A DNA stretch of 64,000 nt from Fontisubflavum oceani (GTDB lineage: Bacteria > Pseudomonadota > Alphaproteobacteria > Rhodobacterales > Rhodobacteraceae), in the NCBI RefSeq assembly GCF_030407165.1, contig NZ_CP129111.1, positions 1,240,001 to 1,304,000 on the forward strand, given 5' to 3'. Made by a program: the position numbers and the translations under genes. The first letter of the stretch is position 1; each line of letters begins with the position of its first letter. Positions 1-9,031 of this stretch are shown in pieces. The notes under the pieces were generated by a model. The model was not told the origin of the DNA, made no database searches, and saw only the letters and a list, made by a program, of their open reading frames with translations.

Positions 1-1267
1 AGGAAAACGTCGACCGCAACAAGATTCAAGACGACATTGACGCCCTGCGCGACCAGATCAACTCGGTCGTTGGTGCGGCACAGTTTAACGGCTTGAACCT
101 GGTCTCCGGTACAGAGGATGTGAAGATTCTCTCATCGCTCGATCGCTCCGGTAGCAATACGGTCAACGCATCGAACATTACGATCAACCGACAGGATTTG
201 GGCACTGCGGCCGGTACGAACGGCGTTGGTACAGGTGGGACCGATTTGTCCGGTCAAATCCTGGATGCCGCAAGCGGTTCGGCCTATGGTGGCGGCACTC
301 TGTCGGCCAATGGCAACACGGCCGTGATCGAATTCGCGCAGACAACGGGTTGGGACGCCGGCGACGCGACGACCATCAACATAGCCGGTTTGAGCGTTAC
401 CTATACATCCGCAGCTGCAGACCAGACTGAGACCCAAGCGCGAGATGCGCTTTTGACCAGTTTGCAGGCCCTGGACCTTGAGGATGTCACCTTCACGTCG
501 GGCGGTGCTGACCAGATCGTTGTTACGTCGACACGGTCCTTTGATAGCCTTGATATTGCCATCAGCGACTCTGTTACAGGTGGCGATGGTAACGCCTATA
601 TCCAAGAGATCAACGGTGTCGCAACCGGGAACACCACCACAGAAACGGGCACAGTCGAGCAACGGGCAGAGGAGATCTTCTTTGCGACCTCTGCTGTTGT
701 TGCGGAAGGAAATAGCTACCAAGCTTCGGTTGGGGGGCAGCTTATTTCTATACCGCTGGCAAAGGCGAGACCTTTGAAGATGTTGCACGCGGCTTGAAAA
801 CAGCAATTGACAGCGCTGGTATAGCCGGAGTGTCGACACAGGTGGCGATCGATCCGGCCACTGGTCAGGCCAGTCTGAAAATCGACAATAGTGGCGCAGA
901 CTTGTCGCTTGCCACCGCAGGCATGGATGGCGGTACCGCATCGGGCGGCCTTTTCGGCCTTGGCGCGATTGACGTGACGACCACCGAAAGCTCGAACGCA
1001 GCTCTGGATAACATCGAAACGATGATCCAGACGTCGATCGATGCGGCGGCGGCCTTCGGCTCGACTCAAGGACGGATCGAAACCCAGTCGAACTTTGTGG
1101 GTCAGTTGATTGACTCCTTGAAGTCCGGGATCGGCACGCTGGTCGACGCGGATATGGAGGAAGCTTCGGCGCGATTGCAGGCTCTTCAGGTGCAGCAGCA
1201 GTTGGCGACGCAGTCGCTTTCGATTGCAAACCAGGCCCCACAGAGCATCTTGTCTCTCTTCCGGTAA
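1..1267 (+). CDS. fliC: Flagellin, 5'-truncated by window edge and frameshifted
   Basis: Filament subunit exported through the flagellar type III system. Translation from base 3 gives the conserved flagellin N-domain end (ALRDQINSVVGAAQFNGLNL), then a variable central domain. The conserved C-domain has the helix ARLQALQVQQQLATQSLSIA and ends at the TAA at 1265-1267. The first frame runs to 797 but stops matching after a G6 run at 732-737; the correct frame then continues to 1267. Restoring one G gives a seamless SVGGAAYFYTAGKGETF junction, so one base appears to be missing. The start codon lies left of the window. flaF follows 80 bp downstream, the usual alphaproteobacterial order. Identity is sure; whether the frameshift is real is not. 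Confidence 0.9.
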
Positions 1268-1347
1268 GACAAACCCCGCCGGGGCCCGTGATGGGCCTCG
1301 GCAATCATTGACCTCATGACACTGTCGCCTCCGGAAAGGATTTCCTC

Positions 1348-1722
1348 GTGAACACATCTCATTTGGCCCATTCAGCATACGGTCAAACAACATCTCCGGT
1401 GCGCACTGACCGTGGGATGGAACATGCGATCTTTGAACAGATTAACGCGCGACTGACCCAAGCGTCCAAACCGGGGAGCTCAGTCAAAGAAAAAATCTCG
1501 GCGATCCACGACAACCGCCGATTATGGACGCTGTTGGCGTCCGATGTCGCCAGCGAAAACAATCTGTTGCCGCAAGCGCTGAGAGCCCAGATTTTCTTTT
1601 TATGTGAGTTCACATTGGCGCACAGCCGCAAGATTCTGAATGACGGCGTTTCGATTGCCCCTCTCATCGAAGTTAACACAGCGGTTATGCGGGGGTTGCG
1701 TGGCGAGGCTGGGTCGACATGA
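1348..1722 (+). CDS. flaF: Flagellar biosynthesis regulator FlaF
   Basis: 124 aa, the usual FlaF length. In alphaproteobacteria FlaF promotes flagellin synthesis or secretion and works opposite FlbT. The GTG start at 1348 is supported by AAGGA about 8 nt upstream. The central segment (DNRRLWTLLASDVASENNLL) and the helix FFLCEFTLAHSRKIL are typical of the family. The stop overlaps the flbT start by 4 nt (ATGA), indicating translational coupling. Function is assigned from family and from position directly after flagellin. Confidence 0.9.
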   Translation: MNTSHLAHSAYGQTTSPVRTDRGMEHAIFEQINARLTQASKPGSSVKEKISAIHDNRRLWTLLASDVASENNLLPQALRAQIFFLCEFTLAHSRKILNDGVSIAPLIEVNTAVMRGLRGEAGST

Positions 1723-2123
1723 GCGGTCTTGTCTTGAAACTTAGCCCGAAAGAGCGCGTGTTGATCAATGGCGCAGTGATCGAGAACGGTGATCGGCGGT
1801 CGCGGCTGAGCATCGTAACTCCCAACGCACATATATTGAGGCTTCGGGATGCCATTCATCCTGACGAGGTGAATACACCGGTCCGACGCGTCTGCTACAT
1901 CGCGCAGCTCGTGTTGTCAGGTGACACGGATTTTGAAGTCGCGAAGTTGCAGATACTCAGAGGTATGGAGCAGTTGAGCCAAGTCTTCACCGACCCTGAC
2001 AGCCGGGCACAGTTGGCGATGGCGACAGATCATTTGGTCAACGGTCAGACATATCAGGCTTTGAAGTCCCTTCGTAGCTTGTTGCCACGGGAAGACCGCT
2101 ATCTGGCGGCAAACCAGACATGA
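1719..2123 (+). CDS. flbT: Flagellar biosynthesis repressor FlbT
   Basis: 134 aa, standard for FlbT, which in Caulobacter and relatives binds the flagellin mRNA leader and limits flagellin translation until the hook is complete. The N-terminal LVLKLSPKERVLINGAVIEN and the helical C-terminus with YQALKSLRSLLPRE are characteristic. It is translationally coupled at both ends: ATGA overlap with flaF upstream and with the DUF1217 gene downstream. The target should be the flagellin 5' UTR, which lies left of the window. Confidence 0.92.
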   Translation: MSGLVLKLSPKERVLINGAVIENGDRRSRLSIVTPNAHILRLRDAIHPDEVNTPVRRVCYIAQLVLSGDTDFEVAKLQILRGMEQLSQVFTDPDSRAQLAMATDHLVNGQTYQALKSLRSLLPREDRYLAANQT

Positions 2124-2917
2124 CTTACCAACCGGTCATTCCGTCGTCCGGTTATTCTGGCTGGACGTTTCTGAACCGTACGATGGCGGAGCAGTCGGCG
2201 GCATTCTCCCAATCCCCGGCACTTGAGCGAGATATGGAGTACTTTCGCGAAAAAATTGGCCAGGTCAAAACTGCCGATGAGCTTGTGAAAGACTACCGGC
2301 TACTGCGTGTCGCGCTTGGGGCCTTTGGGCTACAAGAAGACATTCAGAACAAGGCTTTCATAAAACGTGTTCTCGAAGATGGTGTTGTGGCTGACGGCGC
2401 ATTGGCGAACCGGCTAACTGACAAACGGTATCGGGCGTTTTCTGAAGCCTTTGGATTTGGCACAACCTTGCCACCGAAGACTGGATATCCGGGGTTTGCC
2501 AATAAGATATTGTCTGGGTTCGAACGGCAAGAGTTCGAGATCGCGGTCGGTGATCAGGACGCTGATATGCGGTTGGCCTTAACCGCTGCACGCGAGTTGC
2601 CCCAAATTGCGGCGCGCGGCCTATCGAATGATGCGGCTTGGTTGACCGTTTTGGGCAACCCGCCGCTACGGCGAGTCTTCGAAACCGCCTTTAGCCTACC
2701 GGCAAGCATTGGCGGCATCAGTTTGGATCAACAGCTCACAACATTTCGCGATCGTGCGGATCAGGTCTTGGGTAGCGCCGATCTGTCGCAATTCAGCGAT
2801 CCAATTGTGACCGAAAACCTCGTTCAGACTTTTCTGAGCCGTGCGTTGATCGCGAATATTGGCGGGGTGAGTACGTCGGCCTCGATCGCGTTGACTCTGC
2901 TTCAAGGCGCCGGCTGA
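2120..2917 (+). CDS. DUF1217-type flagellar-locus protein of unknown role
   Basis: 265 aa, predicted cytoplasmic and mostly helical, without signal peptide or membrane segment. It resembles DUF1217 proteins, which in Rhodobacterales sit beside flagellar genes; the exact function is not known to me. Features include a start GYSGWTFLNRTMAEQSAAF and internal segments KAFIKRVLEDG and NRLTDKRYRAFSEAFGF. It shares a 4-nt ATGA overlap with flbT, so it should be co-translated with flaF-flbT. That suggests a role in filament synthesis or secretion, which is an inference from context only. Confidence 0.78.
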   Translation: MTYQPVIPSSGYSGWTFLNRTMAEQSAAFSQSPALERDMEYFREKIGQVKTADELVKDYRLLRVALGAFGLQEDIQNKAFIKRVLEDGVVADGALANRLTDKRYRAFSEAFGFGTTLPPKTGYPGFANKILSGFERQEFEIAVGDQDADMRLALTAARELPQIAARGLSNDAAWLTVLGNPPLRRVFETAFSLPASIGGISLDQQLTTFRDRADQVLGSADLSQFSDPIVTENLVQTFLSRALIANIGGVSTSASIALTLLQGAG

Positions 2918-3045
2918 AATCGTTGAGCCTTCACGCCTCTTCGACCAAAAATGTCACTCTGTTCGGCAGTCGCAGGGTGTATTTGAGATGGCCCGCTTTC
3001 GGTTGTTACATCGACTGGGAAAGACCCGATGCGTAGTCGGTGTCC

Positions 3046-4362
3046 TTAAGTGGTGGTTTCTGGCTCAAGCAGTTTTTGCAGAGATGCGAAAGCTGTGATC
3101 GCGCCGCCAGGGCTTTCGGAGGCTAAGAAAGCATCCAGAGCTGGCCAAAGACGAACTGCCGTGTCGGTTACTGGATCATTCCCCTCGGCATAGAGCCCGG
3201 CTTGCAGCATCAGCTCGGTCTTATCATAGGCGCCCAAATACCGCCGTACCAATGCAATGAGGCGGTTCTCTTCTTCACTTGCGGCCGCGGGTAAGGACCG
3301 CGAGACTGATCGCAAGAGGTTGACCGCCGGATAACGGCCGCGTTCAGCGATCTTACGGTCCAGCACCACATGGCCATCCAAAACGCCTCGCATGACGTCA
3401 GCGACCGGTTCCTCCATGTCTGACCCAGCTACGAGGACCGACAGGATCGCCGTGATATCGCCCTGGCCGTGCGCGCCGGGGCCCGCGCGCTCACAAAGAG
3501 ACATGACCTGCTGCGCCATGGAGGGCGGGAAGCCGCGCAGGCTGGCAGGTTCACCTGTCGCGGCCGCGACTTCGCGCTGCGCCTCCGCGAACCGTGTGAT
3601 GGAATCGGCGAGCATTAAGACATGGGCCCCTTGGTCACGGAAGTATTCCGCAACCGTCATCATCGTCTGCGCTGCGCGCGCCCGCGTCAGTGCCGACCGA
3701 TCCGATGTTGCCGCCACAACGACCGAACGGGCCAAGCCATCGGGGCCGAGCGTGTCTTCCAAAAAATCTCGCACCTCTCGACCCCGTTCACCAATTAACC
3801 CAATGACAACAACATCGGCCGTGACCCCCCGGGCCAGACGCGACAAAAGCTGGGATTTCCCCACGCCGGAACCCGCGAAAAGGCCAATGCGCTGCCCCTG
3901 CACAATTGGCAAAACTGTATCGAAAGCCGCGAGGCCAGTGTCTAATCGCCGACCCAATCCGCGGCGTTCCGTTGGCGGCGGTGGCGCGGCATAAAGCGGG
4001 CGGGATTTCGGGCCGGGAAACAAGGGTCGCCCGTCGATTGGTGCCCCATTTGGATCGACAACACGGCCGATCCAGTGTTTGCCGGGCGCGATTAGCCGTG
4101 GACCCAAATGTGTCGCCCGCGCGCCCAACCGCAAACCGGCCGCGCTCCCTTCCGCCATGACAAGGCATCCCGCCGGCTCAACTTTGACGACCTCCCCCTG
4201 CAGGCCGTCCTCCAATGTCACGACGTCACCCAAGGCCGCGACCCGATTCAAGCCGATCACCCGAAGGGCATTGGCCGAAACTTCGACGACCTGCCCGACG
4301 GAAAACGAGGGGCGGATTTGTTGGATGCGTGCGACCAGAGGGTCAAAAACGTCCTGCGGCAT
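3046..4362 (-). CDS. fliI: Flagellum-specific ATPase FliI
   Basis: 438 aa, full length. FliI is the cytoplasmic ATPase of the flagellar export apparatus, related to F1-beta. The Walker A motif GSGVGKS is at residues 164-170 and Walker B (HVLMLADS) at about 247-254. The family signature SMAQQVMSLCERAGPG follows near residue 281. The ATG at 4362 has AGGAG about 6 nt upstream. It is transcribed alone on the minus strand, divergent from flgB; the region between it and the DUF1217 gene has no clear terminator. Confidence 0.97.
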   Translation of the reverse strand: MPQDVFDPLVARIQQIRPSFSVGQVVEVSANALRVIGLNRVAALGDVVTLEDGLQGEVVKVEPAGCLVMAEGSAAGLRLGARATHLGPRLIAPGKHWIGRVVDPNGAPIDGRPLFPGPKSRPLYAAPPPPTERRGLGRRLDTGLAAFDTVLPIVQGQRIGLFAGSGVGKSQLLSRLARGVTADVVVIGLIGERGREVRDFLEDTLGPDGLARSVVVAATSDRSALTRARAAQTMMTVAEYFRDQGAHVLMLADSITRFAEAQREVAAATGEPASLRGFPPSMAQQVMSLCERAGPGAHGQGDITAILSVLVAGSDMEEPVADVMRGVLDGHVVLDRKIAERGRYPAVNLLRSVSRSLPAAASEEENRLIALVRRYLGAYDKTELMLQAGLYAEGNDPVTDTAVRLWPALDAFLASESPGGAITAFASLQKLLEPETTT

Positions 4363-4451
4363 AAAATCTCCTGTCCAGGTGTGGCTGCACTTACCGTTTC
4401 TAAAGGAATCACAGTTAAGCCTTGGTGCATGTCCTCGAGGGAGAAACCCCG

Positions 4452-4805
4452 ATGCTCGACAATATCGAGATCTTTGGCCTGGCTCAGGCCCGCGCGCGTC
4501 ACGCAGCTGCCCGTCAAGCGGTGACGGCTACCAATGTGGCCAATGCCGATACGCCTGGTTATCGCGCGCAAGACATCGCCGCTTTTGAAAGGGTTTTCAC
4601 CCGCGGCAGCGGCTCGGCGGCGGAGGCCGCCCGCGCCATGCAATTCACCACATTTGATGCCCGTGGCGCCGCGTCTCCCAATGGCAATACGGTGTCATTG
4701 GAGGCCGAGATGCTGCGCTCTGTCGAAGCTCAGCGCGCCCATAGCCGTGCACTTACTGTCTATCAATCTGCCCTGACCGTCCTTCGGACGTCTTTGGGTC
4801 GTTAG
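4452..4805 (+). CDS. flgB: Flagellar proximal rod protein FlgB
   Basis: 117 aa, first gene of the rod/export operon. FlgB forms the proximal rod with FlgC, FlgF and FliE in the periplasm. The rod-protein signature NVANADTPGYRAQD is in the N-terminal third, and the C-terminal helix with LTVYQSALTVLRTSLGR matches the family. I chose ATG 4452 because GAGGGAGA lies just upstream and the product begins MLDNIEIFGLA; an upstream in-frame GTG at 4422 would add ten residues not typical of FlgB. Confidence 0.94.
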   Translation: MLDNIEIFGLAQARARHAAARQAVTATNVANADTPGYRAQDIAAFERVFTRGSGSAAEAARAMQFTTFDARGAASPNGNTVSLEAEMLRSVEAQRAHSRALTVYQSALTVLRTSLGR

Positions 4806-4823
4806 GAGTGATCGGAGAAACCG

Positions 4824-5213
4824 ATGACCGACTTTAGCACTGCCCTCTCTGTCGCGGCCAGCGGTATGCGTAGCCAAACCCATCGCATCCAGCACCTGTC
4901 TGAGAATATCGCCAATGCGGACACGCCCGGCTACCGCCGCAAACTGACCAGTTTCGAGTTGGATCGTGGGGCGGGCACACCTGGTGTTGTCGCGCCGGGG
5001 CCGGTGCGGCTGGATCAAACCGCTCTGCCGCAAGTCTATGACCCAAGCCACCCGATGGCAGATCAGAGCGGTCACTATGAAGGATCTAATGTGGATCTGG
5101 TGATCGAGTTGGCCGACGCCCGCGAGGCGCAGCGCAGCTATGAGGCCAATTTGAGAATCTTCGACCAAGTTCGACAAATGTCGTCATCACTCAGCGACCT
5201 TCTGCGGCGCTAA
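4824..5213 (+). CDS. flgC: Flagellar rod protein FlgC
   Basis: 129 aa. FlgC is a proximal rod subunit assembled in the periplasm after FlgB. The rod signature SENIANADTPGYRRK occurs near residue 30. The C-terminal motif DAREAQRSYEANLRIFDQVR is the conserved flg-rod helix that packs in the rod core. It lies 18 bp after flgB, with GGAG upstream of the ATG, and 17 bp before fliE, consistent with one transcript. Confidence 0.95.
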   Translation: MTDFSTALSVAASGMRSQTHRIQHLSENIANADTPGYRRKLTSFELDRGAGTPGVVAPGPVRLDQTALPQVYDPSHPMADQSGHYEGSNVDLVIELADAREAQRSYEANLRIFDQVRQMSSSLSDLLRR

Positions 5214-5230
5214 GATAAAGGAATCTCGAG

Positions 5231-5533
5231 ATGGATATTCGCAGTGCACTCGCGGCAAATGGCTATGGCTTGGCGCAAGAGGTGACTCGCCCGGCGCCTG
5301 GTCGAGCTCCGGTGCAAAATGATCCAGGCGAAGCGTTTTCCGAAGCGATCCGCAACTTCACGGAAACGGTGCGGAACGGGGAACAGACTGCTCATGCCGC
5401 GCTGACCACTGGGGCCGACCCGCATTCATTGGTCACCGCGCTCGCGCAGACCGAACTGGCCGTGCAAACCGCAGTGACTGTACGCGACCGCGTCGTCGAG
5501 GCGTATCAGGAGATATTGAGGATGCCGGTCTGA
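5231..5533 (+). CDS. fliE: Flagellar hook-basal body protein FliE
   Basis: 100 aa, typical of FliE, the adaptor joining the MS ring and rod. The middle segment FSEAIRNFTETVRNGEQTAH and the C-terminal VTVRDRVVEAYQEILRMPV match the conserved FliE tail. The stop TGA overlaps the fliQ ATG by one base (TGATG). It sits between flgC and fliQ, as in other alphaproteobacteria. Confidence 0.93.
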   Translation: MDIRSALAANGYGLAQEVTRPAPGRAPVQNDPGEAFSEAIRNFTETVRNGEQTAHAALTTGADPHSLVTALAQTELAVQTAVTVRDRVVEAYQEILRMPV

Positions 5534-5799
5534 TGGAGGACGTGGTCTTCTATGACACGTTACGCCAAGGTCTGTGGATCTCCGTCGTCATCTCGACTCC
5601 GATTCTCTTTGTTGCCCTGATGGCGGGCATCATTGTGGGTTTGTTTCAGGCGTTGACCTCGATCCAAGAACTGACCCTGACCTTCGTGCCCAAACTGGCG
5701 GCCATTGTCGCGGTCTTCTGGATCTCGATGGGGTTCATGACCGAAAGCCTCACCTCTTACTTCTCGGACCGTTTGGTCCCACTGATCGAGGCGATGTAA
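5533..5799 (+). CDS. fliQ: Flagellar export gate protein FliQ
   Basis: 88 aa with two long hydrophobic segments (about residues 14-38 and 50-72). FliQ is an inner-membrane subunit of the export gate with FliP and FliR. It starts DVVFYDTLRQGLWISVVIST, and the central IQELTLTFVPKLAA is the conserved FliQ loop. TAATG overlap with flgF downstream and TGATG overlap with fliE upstream indicate coupled translation. FliP and FliR are encoded elsewhere in this locus. Confidence 0.95.
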   Translation: MEDVVFYDTLRQGLWISVVISTPILFVALMAGIIVGLFQALTSIQELTLTFVPKLAAIVAVFWISMGFMTESLTSYFSDRLVPLIEAM

Positions 5800-6522
5800 T
5801 GGATAATGCAGTCTACGCCACACTGACCCGCCAGTCGGGGTTGCTGCGTGAAATGCAGACAGTGGCCAACAATATCGCGAATATCTCGACGACAGGCTTT
5901 CGCGGCGAAGGCGTGATTTTCGCGGAGCATGTGGCCGCGCTCGGCGCGGACCATGATAGCTTGTCTATGGCCGCCGCTGTTGGGCGGCACATCCGGATGG
6001 AGCAAGGGGCCCTTGCCCAGACCGGCGGCAGCTTGGACTTCGCGATAGAAGGCGATGGCTTCTTCTTGCTTCCAGACCGCCGATGGTGAAGCGCTCACCA
6101 GGGCGGGGCATTTTATGCCGAATGCCGAAGGGGAATTGGTGAATGCCGATGGCCAATTCCTGCTGGACGCTGGGGGTGCGCCGATTTTTATCCCTCCGGA
6201 TGCACGGAGCATTGAATTGGCCAGCGATGGAACGCTCAGTGCTGATGGGCGACCGTTAACGGTTCTTGGTCTCTGGCAGCCGATTGATCCAAATGATCTT
6301 CGTCATCAGAATGGCGTGCAATTTGTGGCCGAAGGAGGGGTCGAACCTGCCCCGCCCGCCACACTCCTGCAGGGGTTTCTGGAGGAGAGCAACGTCAACC
6401 CGATCGCGCAGATGACCCGCATGATTGAGGTCCAGCGCTCTTACGAGTTGGGCCAGAGTTTTCTCGACAAGGAAGACGAACGGATGCGTGCCTTCCTGCG
6501 CACCGTTGGCGCACGGACATAA
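5799..6522 (+). CDS. flgF: Flagellar rod protein FlgF, frameshifted
   Basis: Proximal rod protein of the flg-rod family, about 240 aa when rejoined. The N-terminal part (TLTRQSGLLREMQTVANNIA, then NISTTGFRGEG) is in the frame starting at ATG 5799 and stops at 6089. The remainder, from QTADGEALTRAGHF to LRTVGART, is in the next frame to 6522. The junction lies at GCTTCCAG (6068-6075). Removing one C gives DGFFLLQTADGE, the expected FlgF sequence, so one base seems inserted. The C-terminus MTRMIEVQRSYELGQSF is the conserved rod helix. fliQ overlaps its start by 1 nt. Confidence 0.9.
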
Positions 6523-6544
6523 GCCAAGATAAGGAGCCGCTGAG

Positions 6545-7330
6545 ATGAGAGCCCTGAACATCGCCGCAACCGGCATGAGCGCACAGCAAATGCGGGTAGA
6601 GGTGATCTCCAACAATCTCGCAAATATGAGCACCACGGGCTACAACGCCCGGCGTGCTGAATTCTCCGACCTGCATTACCAACAGATGACCCGCGCTGGC
6701 AGCATCAATGCCGCAGATGGGACCATCGTGCCGTCTGGTGTGCAGCTCGGATTGGGGGTGCGCGCCGCCGCTGTGTCGGTCAATCTCGCGCAAGGTAGCC
6801 TGTCGGAAACCGGCGGTGACCTCGACGTCGCGATTGAGGGGGCCGGATATCTTGAGGTCACTCTGCCGTCCGGTCTGCCTGCCTATACCCGCGATGGCGG
6901 CTTGCAGCGCACCGGCGATGGGTTGATCGTCAATGCAGAAGGATACCCGGTCGCGCCTGGCATCACGATCCCCGACGATGCGCGTAGCCTCTCGATCAAT
7001 GGCGACGGCGAGATCTATGCTTATTTCTCCGACCGGGTCGAACCTGAATTCCTTGGTCAACTGAGTTTATCGGGCTTTTCCAATGAGCGCGGCTTGGAGG
7101 CGATCGGGTCCAACCTTTTCGTGGAAACGGCCGCGTCTGGTCCCGCGATTGTTGGACAGCCTGGGCAGGACGGGCTGGGGACTCTGCGCCAAGGATATCT
7201 CGAGGACAGTTCAGTCGATGCCGTGCGCGAGATCACGGACCTGATCGAAGCGCAGCGCGGATATGAGTTGAACGCCAAAGTGATCACTGCCGCGGATCAG
7301 ATGCTCAGCGCTACAACGCAAATGCGCTAA
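6545..7330 (+). CDS. flgG: Flagellar distal rod protein FlgG
   Basis: 261 aa, intact and normal length. FlgG forms the distal rod that carries the driveshaft through the P and L rings. The N-terminus has MRALNIAATGMSAQQMRVEV and the signature ISNNLANMSTTGYNA; the C-terminus ends with IEAQRGYELNAKVITAADQM. AAGGAG lies upstream of ATG 6545. It is 22 bp after flgF and one base ahead of flgA. Confidence 0.97.
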   Translation: MRALNIAATGMSAQQMRVEVISNNLANMSTTGYNARRAEFSDLHYQQMTRAGSINAADGTIVPSGVQLGLGVRAAAVSVNLAQGSLSETGGDLDVAIEGAGYLEVTLPSGLPAYTRDGGLQRTGDGLIVNAEGYPVAPGITIPDDARSLSINGDGEIYAYFSDRVEPEFLGQLSLSGFSNERGLEAIGSNLFVETAASGPAIVGQPGQDGLGTLRQGYLEDSSVDAVREITDLIEAQRGYELNAKVITAADQMLSATTQMR

Positions 7331-7331
7331 A

Positions 7332-7760
7332 ATGATCCGCTTCCTCCTGATCTTGGCTCTCCTCAGCTTGACTGGGCAGGCATGGTCCGAAACCCTGGTT
7401 GCCACCGGAACGATCCGCAGCCAGTCGGTGATTGGACCGTCTGATGTGGTGCTGATCGAAGGGCATGTTCCAGGCGCGCTCAGCGATCCGGCGATGGCAA
7501 TCGGAATGGAAGCGCGGGTAAATCTCTATCCCGGTCGCCCGGTCCGCGCCGCCGATTTGCGGGCACCCGCGGTCGTTGACCGAAATGAAATCATTACGCT
7601 GCAATATCATCGAAATGGCCTGCTGATTGTGACCGAAGGCCGAGCACTCGAACGCGCCGGGGTCGGGGATCGGTTGCGGGTCATAAATCTGGCATCCCGC
7701 AATACCGTGACTGGCACGGTTCTATCGCCGGGGTTGGTCGGGGTCGGAGCGCTGCAATGA
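7332..7760 (+). CDS. flgA: Flagellar P-ring assembly chaperone FlgA
   Basis: 142 aa with an N-terminal signal peptide (MIRFLLILALLSLTGQAWS, cleaved before ETL). FlgA is a periplasmic chaperone for P-ring protein FlgI. The mature part resembles the SAF-like C-terminal domain (NLYPGRPVRAADLRAPAVV, then the NRNEII-like VDRNEIITLQY). It is shorter than enterobacterial FlgA (about 219 aa), as usual in Rhodobacterales. The stop overlaps the flgH start (ATGA). Confidence 0.88.
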   Translation: MIRFLLILALLSLTGQAWSETLVATGTIRSQSVIGPSDVVLIEGHVPGALSDPAMAIGMEARVNLYPGRPVRAADLRAPAVVDRNEIITLQYHRNGLLIVTEGRALERAGVGDRLRVINLASRNTVTGTVLSPGLVGVGALQ

Positions 7761-8518
7761 GGACGTCAAACATGTCGAAGCCACCTTTCCGTTTTGGTTT
7801 CTTGGGTGTCTTAGCTGTGGTCCTGGTCGTGTCGGGGTGCAGCAGGCTGCAAAATGTGGGGCAAGCGCCAGAACTCAGTTCGCCTATAAGCGGGAACGAG
7901 ATCATGGCGATGACGTCTGCGCCGTTTCCCCGGGATACGGTTTCGGTCGATTTGCGTGATTCTGCGTCTTTGTGGAATGCAGGTCGGCAGTCTCTTTTGG
8001 GCGACCGTCGGGCAGAAAATCGCGGCGATATTGTCACCGTTGTCATTGAGATCGATGAAAGCGCCGAGATATCCAACAGCACGGCACGTTCCCGGAGCGG
8101 GTCCGAGCGGCTTTCACTCCCGTCCCTTTTCGGGATTCCGCAGCGGATCGACGAGGCACTGCCGGACGGCGCCAACATGGCCGAGGCCGTCGATGCCACG
8201 TCGTCCAGCAGTTCCGCTGGTGATGGTTCTGTACGCCGGAATGAGGAGCTTACTTTGCGGATAGCCGCGACTGTCACGGGGGTGCTTCAAAACGGCGTTC
8301 TACGGATCGAAGGGTCTCAAGAAGTCAGAGTGAATTTCGAGATCCGCGAGCTTTTGATTTCGGGCTTTGTTCGGCCAGAAGATATCTCACGGCAAAACGA
8401 GATCACCTATGACAAGATCGCGGCGGCGCGCATTTCCTATGGTGGACGGGGGCAAATCACGGATGTCCAGCAGCCCCGCTATGGTCAGCAGATCGCAGAT
8501 ATTCTTCTTCCGTTCTGA
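7757..8518 (+). CDS. flgH: Flagellar L-ring lipoprotein FlgH
   Basis: 253 aa. FlgH forms the outer-membrane L ring. A lipoprotein signal is clear: basic start, hydrophobic stretch GFLGVLAVVLVV, then the lipobox VSGC. The family block RAENRGDIVTVVIEIDESA and the C-terminal beta-rich segment ending GQQIADILLPF fit FlgH. The upstream ATG overlaps flgA by 4 nt; an internal ATG at 7772 is also possible. The order flgA-flgH is conserved, and flgI lies elsewhere in the locus on the other strand. Confidence 0.95.
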   Translation: MRTSNMSKPPFRFGFLGVLAVVLVVSGCSRLQNVGQAPELSSPISGNEIMAMTSAPFPRDTVSVDLRDSASLWNAGRQSLLGDRRAENRGDIVTVVIEIDESAEISNSTARSRSGSERLSLPSLFGIPQRIDEALPDGANMAEAVDATSSSSSAGDGSVRRNEELTLRIAATVTGVLQNGVLRIEGSQEVRVNFEIRELLISGFVRPEDISRQNEITYDKIAAARISYGGRGQITDVQQPRYGQQIADILLPF

Positions 8519-8527
8519 GATACATTG

Positions 8528-9031
8528 ATGATCCGCATTTTGCTTCCCATTATCTTAATGCTGCTCGGTCTGGGCGGCGGGATCGCTGCCGGTGTGGTGA
8601 TGGCCGACAGAGGCAATCCCGCCGCAGAAGCGCAAAACCTTGCCCTGGAAGCGACCCCGTCGGATGATCGATCAGGATCGCGGGACGGTCGCTCTGCATC
8701 AACCTCTGGCCTCGAATACGTCCGGCTCAACAATCAGTTCATGATCCCAGTCGTGCGCCATGGCGCGGTCCGTTCGATGGTTGTCCTGTCGCTAACAATT
8801 GAAGTGCTGCAGGGGCAAAGCGATGTCGTCTTTCAGAGGGAGCCGCGGTTGCGAGATGCGCTTCTGAGGGTCATGTTCGCGCATGCGAATTCAGGCGGGT
8901 TTGATGGCAGCTTCACCTCGTCAAACGCGATGATGCCTCTGCGCGAAGGTCTTCGAGAGGCAGCTGCCGAGGTGCTTGGCGATTTGGTCGTGGATGTGCT
9001 GATCATTGATATCGGGCGTCAAGACGCTTGA
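8528..9031 (+). CDS. Second FliL-like basal-body-associated membrane protein
   Basis: 167 aa with one N-terminal membrane segment (about residues 2-25, ILLPIILMLLGLGGGIAAGV), a low-complexity linker and a periplasmic domain with FliL-like features (LTIEVLQGQSDVVFQREPRL, then RDALLRVMFAHA). FliL proteins sit around the stator at the basal body. It is the last gene of the rod operon, 9 bp after flgH. A second, more typical FliL is encoded at 18.3-18.8 kb. The ATG at 8528 is preferred over an in-frame TTG one codon earlier. Its end overlaps the converging FliJ-like gene by 13 nt. Confidence 0.75.
   Translation: MIRILLPIILMLLGLGGGIAAGVVMADRGNPAAEAQNLALEATPSDDRSGSRDGRSASTSGLEYVRLNNQFMIPVVRHGAVRSMVVLSLTIEVLQGQSDVVFQREPRLRDALLRVMFAHANSGGFDGSFTSSNAMMPLREGLREAAAEVLGDLVVDVLIIDIGRQDA

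Noticed and set aside
132..1304. Long open frame on the minus strand opposite flagellin
   Set aside because: Low-complexity, Arg/Ser-rich product with no family character; it is a shadow of the flagellin gene in GC-rich DNA.
3392..3994. 200-codon frame antisense to fliI
   Set aside because: Explained by third-position GC bias of fliI; no start signal or domain.
6055..6522. Second frame of flgF as a separate gene
   Set aside because: It begins in the middle of the conserved FlgF block and continues it exactly; it is the C-terminal part of flgF. The same reasoning applies to the second halves of flhB, motA, fliF, flgI, motB, mnmD, trmO and pheS.
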